Below, piece by piece: positions 55,967 to 64,000 of a stretch of 64,000 nucleotides of DNA (positions are counted from its first letter, which is position 1; every line of letters starts with the position of its first letter). Under the pieces are notes generated by a model that worked only from the letters and a program-made list of their open reading frames with translations, did not search any database and had not been told where the DNA came from. The DNA lies in NCBI GenBank assembly GCA_943736015.1, contig OX031060.1:2562001-2626000 (forward strand). The letters are read 5' to 3'. This DNA is from Tridacna crocea (Eukaryota > Mollusca > Bivalvia > Cardiida > Cardiidae). Position numbers and translations under genes: made by a program.

Positions 55967-56290
55967 GTTGTACGGTCAGGTGGCAGGGACTTGGAAACTT
56001 GTTCACGACTGTGGTTAATCTTGTCGCCCCCGAGCCGAAGGCATGATTCACCACAACCGTGAACAAGTTTCCAAGTCCCCTGCCACCTGACCGTACAACG
56101 AATTTATTATACTGCAAAGTTTTACCCTTTCAAAGCCCGTTAAGCAAAATTTTCCTGTTTTGTAATTTAACGAATTGAGTATGCTAACGAAATAGAAATT
56201 CTCTTCTGTGTGCCCCAATTCAATGAAAACTGAAGTCACTGGAAACTGACGTCACTAAAACGTGCAGTTTGGTGCACAAAGGTGCAGTCT
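55967..56290. mobile_element. foldback element with GTTGTACGGTCAGGTGGCAG arms
   Basis: 55967-56099 is a near-perfect palindrome with arms of about 50 bp or more. The following 190 bp (AACGAATTTATTATACTGCA onward) are matched in inverse order at about 61790-61965, next to the sister palindrome at 61956-62090. Both are therefore copies of one element in opposite orientations. Confidence 0.75.
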
Positions 56291-57131
56291 GTTGATCGAT
56301 CAACGCAGCCATTTTGGATGTTGTGTTGCACGTGTAGTGATGTTTACGGGGCACTCAAAAGGGAAACTTGTTTTACGTGGTTTTTGCCATGGAACATGAT
56401 ATACGTTCCCGGCAGGTTAACCAATCAGATCACGAGAAATTTCTTTGTAGTATAATAATATTCCATGTAGACATTTCGGTAATGTTGTTTGATGTAAAGC
56501 ATACTCTGAGCGAAGCAGAAAATGACAGTAAAATAGTGTTGCGGATATTTTTGGAGACAAGAAACCTAATCATTTTGTAGTCGCAACCCAGTATGTTAGA
56601 TATATAGTGGAATTTAACATAAGCTAAATTTGAGATACTGTTTTATGAACCGAGTTTAGAAATATACTGTAATGTGGACCTTTTTCTGGATGAGAGCCAT
56701 TAAATTTATCTGAAAAAAGCCATCAAATATCTGTATTCAAACTGGAATTCAAACTGTAGTTTATATAATCAATTTTCTGGCTCAATAAAGGTTGCTAGCT
56801 TCATGGAGGTGGTCTCAAAGACAGGTTTCAATACTCTTTTATCCTCAACAACTGATGTACTTTTTGGTAAGAGTAGTGCAAGATCAGCCAACACATACTT
56901 ATAGTCTGATATGATTCTATGTTTGTCCTCCTGGTGCTAGAAATATCGACACTAAGAAAGATCCATAACTGTTACACTAGACCAAACAAGCGGATGCTAT
57001 AGATCATAGATCAAACTGCTCTCTCTATGCCGTCTGATCTTAATCTGTGTCGTCTGCACAGGCTTCTTATGGCACTCAAAGGGTTTAAAAACATACACAA
57101 AAAAGTTGTAAGATACCCATGTATCTCACAG
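56291..57131. other. intron, little recognised
   Basis: A degraded AGATCA-type repeat lies at about 56985-57060. A 70-codon ORF at 56368 has no recognisable feature and no splice support. Confidence 0.35.
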
Positions 57132-57263
57132 ATTTCTATCTGGTTGAGATAAACATTGATGGACTGGACGCATTCTGGAACTATACAGTAACAGTGACGG
57201 CTATAACGTCCGCAGGAGATAACGTGTCTGAAACGTCGAGTATAATTCGGACAGAAGAAGCTG
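57132..57263 (+). CDS. exon: FN3 domain 12, second part
   Basis: The acceptor TATCTCACAG ends at 57131 and the donor GTAAGT starts at 57264, giving 132 nt in phase 1-1. It encodes FYLVEINIDGLDAFWNYTVT and then VTAITSAGDNVSETSSIIRT, ending EEAG. IDGLDAFWNYTVTVTA is the E-F signature, with SAGDN in the G loop. The last 54 bases and the donor are the first unit of the minisatellite that follows, so this splice donor is one of many near-identical ones in the next 1.2 kb. Confidence 0.88.
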
Positions 57264-58490
57264 GTAAGTGTAAAAATCGCGGGACATAACGTGTCTGAAA
57301 CGTCGAGTGTAGTTCGGACAGAAGAAGCTGGTAAGTTACTGTCACGGAACATAATGTGTCTGATGTGTGGAGTATACTACGGACAGAAGAGGAATGTAAG
57401 TATTACGTCCACGAGATATAACGTGTCTGATGTGTCGAGTGTAGTTCAGACAGAACAAGCTGGTAAGTGTAACAGTCGCAGGACATAACGTGTCTGATGT
57501 GTGGAGTATACTAGGGACATAAGTATGTAAGGGATACACCCACGAGATAATTATGATGTGTCTGATGTGTCGAGTGTAGCTCGTGCAGAAGAAGCTGGTA
57601 AGTGTAACAGTCGCCGGACATAACGAGACTTATGTGTCGAGTGCATTACGGATAGAAAATGCTTGTATTTATTACGATTGTGGGATTTAGTTTGTCCGAT
57701 GAGCCAGTTGAAGTACATGTATATACAGAAGAAGAGGGTAAGTGTAAGAGTTGTTGGACATAACGTGTTGAATGTGTGGAGTCTACTAGGGACAGAAGTA
57801 TGTAAGAGATACGCCCACGAGATAATTATGATGTGTCTGATGTGTCGAGTGTAGCTCGTGCAGAAGAAGCTGGTAAGTGTAACAGTCGTGGGACATAACG
57901 AGACTGATGTGTCGAGTGCATTACGGATAGAAAGGCTTGTATTTAGTACAATTGTGGGATTTAATGTATCCGATGAGCCAATTGAAGTACATACAGAAGA
58001 AGAGGGTAAGTGTAACAGTCGTGGGACATAACGAGACTGATGTGTCGAGTGTAGCTCGTACAGAAGAAGCTGGTAAGTGTAACAGTCGCCGGACATATCG
58101 AGACTGATGTGTCGAGTGCATTAAGGACAGAAAAAGCTTGTATGTATTACGATTGTGGGATATAATGTGTCTGATATGCCGATTTAAGTACATGCAGAAG
58201 TAGCTAGTAAGTGTTACGTCTATGGGCCATAACCTGTCTGTTGTGTCGAGTGCAGTACGGATATAAGAAGCGAATAAGTGTTACATCCACAGAACATAAA
58301 GTGTCAGTTAAGACGAGTAGAGCACGGACAAAAAAAACAGGTAAGTGTCACTGTCACGGGACATAATGTTTCTGGTGTGTCGAGTGTAGTTGGGACAGAA
58401 GGAGCTGGTAATTGTAGCCTCTGTAGGACATTATTTACATGTGTCTGATGTGTCGATTTTAGTACTGACAGAAGAAGCTGGCTGGAAATT
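57210..58490 (+). repeat. 67-bp minisatellite made of the exon 3' end and its splice donor
   Basis: About 18 units of 65-70 bp (donor to donor 57264 to 57331 is 67 bp). Each copies GATAACGTGTCTGAAACGTC, CGAGTGTAGTTCGGACAG and AAGAAGCTGGTAAGTGT with divergence. At least nine units keep GGTAAGT at the donor site. Higher-order units of about four monomers are visible (57540-57780 resembles 57800-58010). Serial ORFs on both strands, the longest 181 codons on the minus strand, are repeat by-products. Confidence 0.92.
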
Positions 58491-58683
58491 GTCAACTCGT
58501 AAGTAGAACAAGTTTTGATTTTACATATTATCACTTAAAATGCTTAATAGTAGTCAATTTTTAACAAATCGAGGGTTTAAATGTAGACAAATGTTATTCA
58601 TACTATTCCAAAGTATGGATATTATCAATATGCTGACAATGTGGTAGGCTTAGACTGCAGTCTGTCAAAGTACCTAGCGCTGG

Positions 58684-58879
58684 GAGAGGAATTATATAGA
58701 GTTTATTTTATCAGCTTGTGGTTAATATGGGGAATAATTTGCCGAAAATGGGAAAGGTATGCGAAAATAAGGAGTGTCGTAAGGCAAAAATTATTTTCGC
58801 GGACCTTTCCCTTTTGGAGCAAATATTTCCCCATATTAACCACAACTGATGAAATAAATTATATATCATATTCCCTCTG
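58684..58879. repeat. foldback element
   Basis: The arms GTGGTTAATATGGGGAA and TTCCCCATATTAACCAC pair, and further bases on each side extend the pairing with mismatches. The inner part pairs GCGAAAATAA with TTATTTTCGC. There is no coding capacity. Confidence 0.8.
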
Positions 58880-59204
58880 ATTATTTTGTCAACGACATGA
58901 AACTAATGATCTCAGTAAAACAAAGAAAGTAGTTCCAGATTTTCGGTAGAAGGAAAATATTCACTGTGACGGGGAAATAATTCCCACCCCCACCCCCAGC
59001 TTAAATTACGACATTTCTTTACCCATAAATTTTCTAAGAAAAGACACGTGAAATAAAATATATTAGAATAAAATCTAGCAACTTTATCTTTAGATTTTTA
59101 GTGTTTGGTTTATTTAATTGATAAATGTTGATCAAAATGGCCTTGTTGTTAGAGAGGTTCATTTAGGACTTTGAAGTTTGTAGGATTTTACACTTACTAC
59201 ACCT

Positions 59205-59555
59205 TTAACAACTCTTTACTACACGATCCAAGTTTTTCACGACCTTGAAGAAAAAATACTTGAATACATTGTTGGGTAAAGGAGACAATGCTGGTATTGG
59301 TTCCTTTACCCCCCAATGTTTTCTACTATTTTAACCCATAACCACACAATCTGTACTTTTGACGCCCCTGAGAAAGAAGCCTTAAGAAAACATTGTGGGA
59401 AAAGGAGAAAATGCTGGTAACCAGCATTTTCTCCTTTTCCCACAATCTTTTCTACCCTTCACAAACAAATTTCAAATTTTCAGTCACTTTTTATTTTGTC
59501 GTCTGCAAATGCTTTCAATTTGGACCAGTCTAAAATTTTCTCGTGTGGTAAAAAG
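59205..59555. repeat. palindromic MITE pair
   Basis: A truncated copy (about 59205-59330, core AAAGGAGACAATGCTGGTAT) abuts a full one at 59335-59555 (TTAA at 59331-59334 and 59556-59559). The latter has the core GGAAAAGGAGAAAATGCTGG with a near-perfect mirror. Confidence 0.85.
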
Positions 59556-59710
59556 TTAAAGAAAATTCTGATCATTTGAACCAAATTTACTTTATCTAAA
59601 TACTTTCTACTTGGACAAGTCCAAATATTTCATCTGTTGGTAAAGGATTAAATATGTTTATACAGACGGTTTTAAGGATCACTCCACAATGACAACTCGT
59701 GTCTTTTCAG

Positions 59711-59865
59711 CCCCCGGAAATGTTGGAAGTTTGAAATTGGACCCTGAGAAAAATGTTACAAAGCCACGTTCAATAAAGGTCACGTGGACCGATCCTAAAC
59801 CAAGGGATCTAAACGGCATTTTGACAGCGTTTTACGTGACGTATACTAGTGCATCTCAAACAGAT
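59711..59865 (+). CDS. exon: FN3 domain 13, first part
   Basis: The acceptor GTCTTTTCAG ends at 59710 and the donor GTAAGT starts at 59866, giving 155 nt, phase 1 to 0. It encodes APGNVGSLKLDPEKNVTKPR, then SIKVTWTDPKPRDLNGILTA and FYVTYTSASQTD: strands A-C with the Trp and the LNGIL turn. It continues at 60859. Confidence 0.9.
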
Positions 59866-60144
59866 GTAAGTAAATATAAAAAAAAAAAAACCTTAGAGCT
59901 AGACTGTGTGTAGTGGACTTTTGTGGCTAAGAACGAAATTTGTTATGTTGTGATTAAAAGTAAAAAAAAAAAACAGCAAAGAAGGAAATGGCAGTAAGTC
60001 AACTCGTTCTCTGCTGGTGCCAAATAATACTTTCTGTCGGTCGAAAAGTTTCGAACCAGGTTACACTGACCTTGGTCGACACTCTTTGCAAATGCATTAG
60101 GCTGCCTTTTGCAAGTGCAATGGCTATTTTTTTGTATCATTTAT

Positions 60145-60260
60145 CCGTAAAGAAAGGGAGAAAGAGAAATGTAGAGAGAAAGACAGAGACAGAGACAGAG
60201 ACAGAGAGACAGACAGAGAGAGGAATGGACGGATGGAAGGGTGGACGGATAGAAAAGGGA
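60145..60260. repeat. GA-rich and (GAGACA)n simple repeat
   Basis: GAGACAGAGACAGAGACAG-type repeats followed by GGATGGAAGGGTGGACGG. The overlapping 114-codon ORF is low-complexity and not a gene. Confidence 0.85.
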
Positions 60261-60332
60261 CGGATAGAAATAAAAGAACATGCAAATGGACGTTCAGTAA
60301 TGCAGAATCAAAAAGAAAGTGAAACGGCTTAA

Positions 60333-60558
60333 CTCTTTACCAAACAAAAATTTTTAGACTGGTCCAATTTGAAAGCATTTGCAGAAGATTAATCAAATGT
60401 GAATAGAAAAAAATGAAATTTGTTTTGGAATAGGTAGAAAACATTATGGGAAAAGAAGAAAATGCTGGTTACCAGCATTTTCTTCTTTTCCCATAATGTT
60501 TTCAAAAAGGATTCTCTCTCAGGGTCGTTAAAAGTCGGGATTATGTGATAAAGAGAAA
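60333..60558. repeat. palindromic MITE
   Basis: TTAA at 60329-60332, then CTCTTTACCAAACAAAAATT. The core AAGAAGAAAATGCTGGTTAC with its mirror shows the same substitution (GAAGAAAA and TTTTCTTC) in both arms. Confidence 0.85.
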
Positions 60559-60858
60559 GAGTAAAGAAAGGCCTATAAAGGTTGTATTGCTAAATTAGCA
60601 CCTACCTGCTATAGTAGGAAAGAAACGAAATGAGAATTCTCATTAGCAAAGATGCAGATATTTTGTTTTCAAGGCTTGTTCTTCTCAGAAAAGTAACCAA
60701 AAGTATAGATTAATTTAAGATTAAACTATATTTCTGTGTAATCTGATCTTTATCTACACTGTTAACTGATGCAACTCTTACAGGATTTAACTCATAAAAG
60801 CATGTCTTATTTATATGATTTTATAGACGCCTACACTTTTCGCATGTTTCCTTTGCAG

Positions 60859-60942
60859 AATGTAGCTGTCACGCAGAAAATTGAAGTCCAAAACAAGTCT
60901 TTTATCATACATGGTATAGTGCCAGGCTCCTATGACGTTGGG
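60859..60942 (+). CDS. exon: FN3 domain 13, middle part
   Basis: The acceptor TCCTTTGCAG ends at 60858 and the donor GTAAGT starts at 60943, giving 84 nt in phase 0-0. It encodes NVAVTQKIEVQNKSFIIHG and then IVPGSYDVG: strands D-F with the VPGSYDV turn. The small size and three-part split are unlike the other FN3s. Confidence 0.85.
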
Positions 60943-61056
60943 GTAAGTTCTTTATGTATAATCCGTAGCATAACTTAACTTGCTTTTATGGACACTGTAG
61001 ATCAGGATCTGACTGCAGTCTGAGCTTGATCAACACTTCCTGCTTCCTGTAAAACA

Positions 61057-61259
61057 GGGCCCGTATTCACGAACTATTCTTGAGAATATTCACAGTCTTA
61101 TTCTCCAAGGTTTTGTAAATTTGTAAGTAACACAACTTCTGATTGGCTAAACCGAATGGTTTAGCCAATTTATCAGAAGTTGTGTTACTTCCAAATGTAG
61201 AAAATTCTGGAGAATAAGACAAAGAACGTTCTTAAGAATAGTTGGTGAATACGGGCCCA
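61057..61259. repeat. foldback MITE with GGGCCCGTATTCAC ends
   Basis: A 203-bp palindrome whose arms begin GGGCCCGTATTCACGAACTA and pair over about 85-95 bp with some mismatches. The centre is GGCTAAACCGAATGGTTTAGCC. There is no ORF. Confidence 0.88.
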
Positions 61260-61639
61260 GATTCCAGCCAACTGAAACCTTGAATTGGCGATACTTTGGC
61301 TAGCTTTTGCAGTCAAAAAGGTTGTTGGAATAGCTTCTTATTATTTAGGATACATTCAGCATGTTAATGGACAAACCGCTAAAGCGTAGTTGAAAAGTAC
61401 TTACCAGAGACAGAAGTTCGCTAAATACAAAGTGTTCTGTTTTATTTTTCTACAATTTAGACAGAAAAGCTAGCCTCTAAAGATTGGTGAGTTGTTTCAC
61501 AGAGGTTATAAAAAAAGTTTTGGGTGTACTCTTACTAACTGTAGGTGATTATAATACTATTTCATTATATAGATCAAGATAAAACAGCACAGTTTGTGCC
61601 AGTACAAGGTTTTGTAAGCAGCATTTGTTATACTACAAA

Positions 61640-62090
61640 GAAATTTCCCGTGATATGATAGTATGCCCCGAAGATACATCTCATGTGCACTGGCAAAACC
61701 AACGTAAAAGTAGTTTCCCTTTCGGGAGCCCCTTAAACATGACTACTTTATCAACCCAACATCCAAAACGACGGCGTCGATCAAGATTGATATCAAGATT
61801 ATGCACCAAGCTGCACGTTTTAGCACGTACACCAGTTTTCATTGAATAGGGGCACCCAGAAGGGAAATTCTACTTCGTCAGCGTACTCAATTATTTAAAA
61901 AACAATTTGCTTAACAAACGTTGGAGTGGTAAAACTTTGCAGTATAATAAAATCGTTGTATAATCAGGTGGCAGTGGACTTGGAAACTTGTTCACGGCTG
62001 CGGTAAATCATGTCGCCATCGGCTCGGGGCGACATGATTCACCACAGCCGTGAACAAGTTACCAAGTCGCCTGCTACCATGCTGTACAAC
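61640..62090. mobile_element. foldback element, sister of 55967
   Basis: The palindrome 61956-62090 (CAGGTGGCAGTGGACTTGG and mirror) and the sequence to its left (about 61790-61955) match 55967-56290 in inverse order. The left limit is uncertain. Confidence 0.65.
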
Positions 62091-62127
62091 TAATAATGTA
62101 TTGTTTTGAAATAACCTTTTCAAACAA

Positions 62128-62380
62128 AAAGGATATTGTAGTCGGTGGCATACAGGACTTTATATCATCGTGGGTCTCATGTTCGAATCACTAGCTCGAC
62201 GAATTTTTTTCCGAGGCCTGATGATTGCGATAATCTTCAGTTCTCTGTCACTGCTGATAGCTGTATTGACGATGTTGTATGGACCAGTGGTTTTAAAGAA
62301 TAATGTGCCAAGTCCTAGCAAGAGAAACTCAAGGAAAGAATGTTTAGATTCACTGACTGCTGCGAGATAAGTGAGGTTAT
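62128..62380 (+). mobile_element. tRNA-like SINE, diverged
   Basis: TGTAGTCGGTGGCATACAGG resembles an A box and TCATGTTCGAATCACTAGC a B box, at normal spacing. The following 180 bp have no recognised tail. It could be a SINE of a second family. Confidence 0.55.
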
Positions 62381-62574
62381 ACGCAAAAAAGAAAATAACA
62401 CAAAGCATTTGTATTTTAGTTTCGTAATTGTATCAATTATTCAATGGGTAGTTCGTGTTGAGATGTTTTGGTAGTCTAGTGATTTATGCTTTGCTTCTTT
62501 CCTTCATAAAAAAAATGAAAATTTAATTTGTGAACTCAGTGGAAAAAAATCCTGTCCAGTGATTATCTTACAGT

Positions 62575-62700
62575 GATAAATTAATTGATTGATTTATAAA
62601 TAAATGAAATAAATACACTGATTACTTAATAAATTATATAAAAATTTTGATGAATTAATCAATTCATTTAAAATTTAAATTAATTAATTAGTTAATTTTA
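62575..62700. repeat. AT-rich low-complexity tract
   Basis: AATTAATTGATT- and AAATAAAT-like words fill the sequence just upstream of the last exon. Confidence 0.7.
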
Positions 62701-62728
62701 TCCTGAATTTTCCTTTTTAACATTGTAG

Positions 62729-62795
62729 GTTTTCGCTTCTACGAAAGCTGGCAATGGGTCAACAGTTTTGGAGAACATACCTGTTCCCCCGGGAG
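62729..62795 (+). CDS. exon: FN3 domain 13, last part
   Basis: The acceptor ACATTGTAG ends at 62728 and the donor GTAAGC starts at 62796, giving 67 nt, phase 0 to 1. It encodes VFASTKAGNGSTVLENIPVP and PGG, strand F to G (VFASTKAGNG is the F-G loop), ending in the Pro-rich inter-domain linker. The phase-1 end implies that further phase-1 exons follow beyond the window. Confidence 0.88.
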
Positions 62796-62865
62796 GTAAG
62801 CACTGTTTAATTATCAGTTCCAAATAAAAACTTCTGCTTTGTAAAAAGGACGTTAAATGCATTAT

Positions 62866-63086
62866 CCCTTTACTCCATAGATACTCATTTCTAAACATTG
62901 CTTGTGGGATCCTTTGAAAAACATTGTGACAAAAGGGAAAATTGCTCATGAAGAGCAATTTCCCCTATTGTCACAATGTTTTCTATGCTATCAAAAGATG
63001 TCATTTACACATAAGAAATGGCCCCATCCTTGCTGCCATTTAGGGTCAATTAGAGATACGATAGAAATGTCTTATGGAGTAAAGGG
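62866..63086. repeat. palindromic MITE, family B
   Basis: CCCTTTACTCCATAGATACT on the left and GTCTTATGGAGTAAAGGG on the right. The core ACAAAAGGGAAAATTGCTCA with its mirror carries a GGGAAAA-for-GGTGAAA stem change in both arms. The orientation is opposite to the copy at 39043. Confidence 0.85.
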
Positions 63087-63270
63087 TTATTTAATGGATT
63101 TACAAAAAAATTTCGACCTAAGTCAGCCTCCTACGCAGGATGACCCGAGTCATAACTTTTTGCTATGAGTTGCTTTCTGCATGTCAAAGGACCAGTCTGG
63201 CTCATCGTAGCAGGACAAAATGAATGTTATAGATCCATTGAGTGGAGATTTGCTTGGTGTAATGCATTAA

Positions 63271-63470
63271 CCCATTACCACACGACCCTGAGAAAGAAGC
63301 CTTTTGAAAACATTGTGGGAAAAGGAGAAAATGCTGGTAACCAGCATTTTCTCCTTTTCCCACAATATTTTCTTCACTCCCTAAGAACAAATTTTAATTC
63401 TTTAGTCACATTTATTTGTCGTCTGCAAATGCTTTGAACCTATCTAAAATTTTGTCGTTTGTTAAAGGAT
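63271..63470. repeat. palindromic MITE
   Basis: TTAA at 63267-63270, then CCCATTACCACACGACCCTG (the left arm lacks about 18 bp). The core GGAAAAGGAGAAAATGCTGG has an almost perfect mirror. The right end is GTTTGTTAAAGGAT. Confidence 0.85.
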
Positions 63471-64000
63471 TCAAGACGTTTTCTACAGATTTGTGAAAAT
63501 TAATCCTTTTAAAAAAATTTCCTAATTCTTTCATATGTTGGGTAAAATTTAATGGCAAACTCAAAAGTAAAAAGTAAAAGGTATGTTGCCAAGTTAGATT
63601 TTCTGCAAAATGGCTGTTTCTATGGTAACCGTTTGTATCAAAACTCCTAAAATGACTATATCTTCATAAAAGACAGTAATACAGTGATAGAAAGTTTATC
63701 ATACAATGCAAATATTATTTTCAATATTTAATATATTATTTCTTGATTCTGTATGAATGAAATAATAATCTGAATTAATTTTCTTTTTTAAAAAAAATAT
63801 TTTTCTATTTTTTGACTCGCCAAAATATAAGTAAAATCGACATGTAATCTTCAATTAATTCAAAATTTTAAAAAAATTCCTTTCATAGAATTTTCTATTT
63901 TTTTGGCATATACACCTGTACAGTAAAATTTAATGATAAGTACAAAAATGGGAAGAAAAAGATATGTTGACGTGTAAGATTTTTTGTAAAATGGCCGTTT
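63471..64000. other. intron, no recognised feature
   Basis: AT-rich sequence. AAAATGGCTGTTTCTATGG (about 63607) and AAAATGGCCGTTT at the window end suggest a repeated unit running off the edge. Confidence 0.4.

Larger units (their letters stand above)
2060..62795 (+). other. host gene model: sushi-sushi-EGF-13xFN3 receptor (internal part)
   Basis: Twenty exons can be chained on the plus strand. Each has an AG acceptor, a GT donor and compatible phase, and the joined reading stays open throughout. The domain order is CCP, CCP, EGF-like, then thirteen FN3 domains. Phase 1-1 single-domain exons are the usual layout of extracellular modular proteins. NxT/S sequons are dense, which supports secretion or a cell-surface location. 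Neither a signal peptide nor a transmembrane segment is visible, so both ends lie outside the window. One-exon FN3 arrays are typical of R3-type receptor tyrosine phosphatases, but other multi-FN3 receptors are equally possible until the 3' exons are seen. Confidence 0.85.

Noticed and set aside
57551-58096. 181-codon minus-strand ORF and its neighbours
   Set aside because: It reads through the 67-bp minisatellite. The repeated protein words follow the repeat unit, and there is no start context or domain.
59988-60332. 114-codon ORF with Glu/Thr/Arg repeats
   Set aside because: Low-complexity (GAGACA)n translation without splice or domain support.

Overview
The window looks like genomic DNA of a bivalve mollusc. 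Small phase-1 exons sit in large introns crowded with tRNA-derived SINEs, short foldback elements and DNA transposons of kinds I associate with bivalves. The species is not identified, and no RNA gene, bacterial or organellar sequence was seen.

The host content is one plus-strand gene that enters from the left and leaves on the right. I could place 20 exons between 2060 and 62795 from acceptor, donor and reading phase. In order they encode two sushi (CCP) domains, one EGF-like domain and thirteen fibronectin type III (FN3) domains. Nearly all exons are symmetric phase 1-1, one domain per exon; FN3-9, FN3-12 and FN3-13 are split over two, two and three exons. Many N-glycosylation sequons indicate an extracellular protein. 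The signal peptide, membrane segment and any cytoplasmic domain lie outside the window. A receptor tyrosine phosphatase-like or other multi-FN3 receptor is the best inference, not a demonstrated identity. A decayed third sushi exon lies just after the EGF exon, and the 3' end of the exon at 57132-57263, with its splice donor, has been amplified into a 1.3-kb minisatellite.

The introns hold, from left to right: a 3.0-kb inverted-repeat transposon carrying a decayed transposase-like and OTU-protease-like gene (6336-9352); a decayed LINE (about 13620-16250); a Helitron-like element whose 145-bp tandem repeats carry ordered AGGTCA-type half-sites (18096-19790); several SINEs, one with a perfect 13-bp target duplication (20456-20725); a LINE 3' end with a tetranucleotide tail (21375-22113); and an 11.5-kb ISL2EU-like transposon (36236-47771) inserted just upstream of the exon at 47908. 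The large element has 248-bp identical inverted repeats made of phased ACGTGCGCACGT palindromes, a three-exon THAP/DDE transposase and a convergent, decayed SWIM/YqaJ-type gene.

A family of roughly 220-bp TTAA-flanked elements with a near-perfect 67-bp central palindrome is scattered through almost every intron (about 30 copies) and is nested many times in the ISL2EU-like element. No copy interrupts a recognised host exon.
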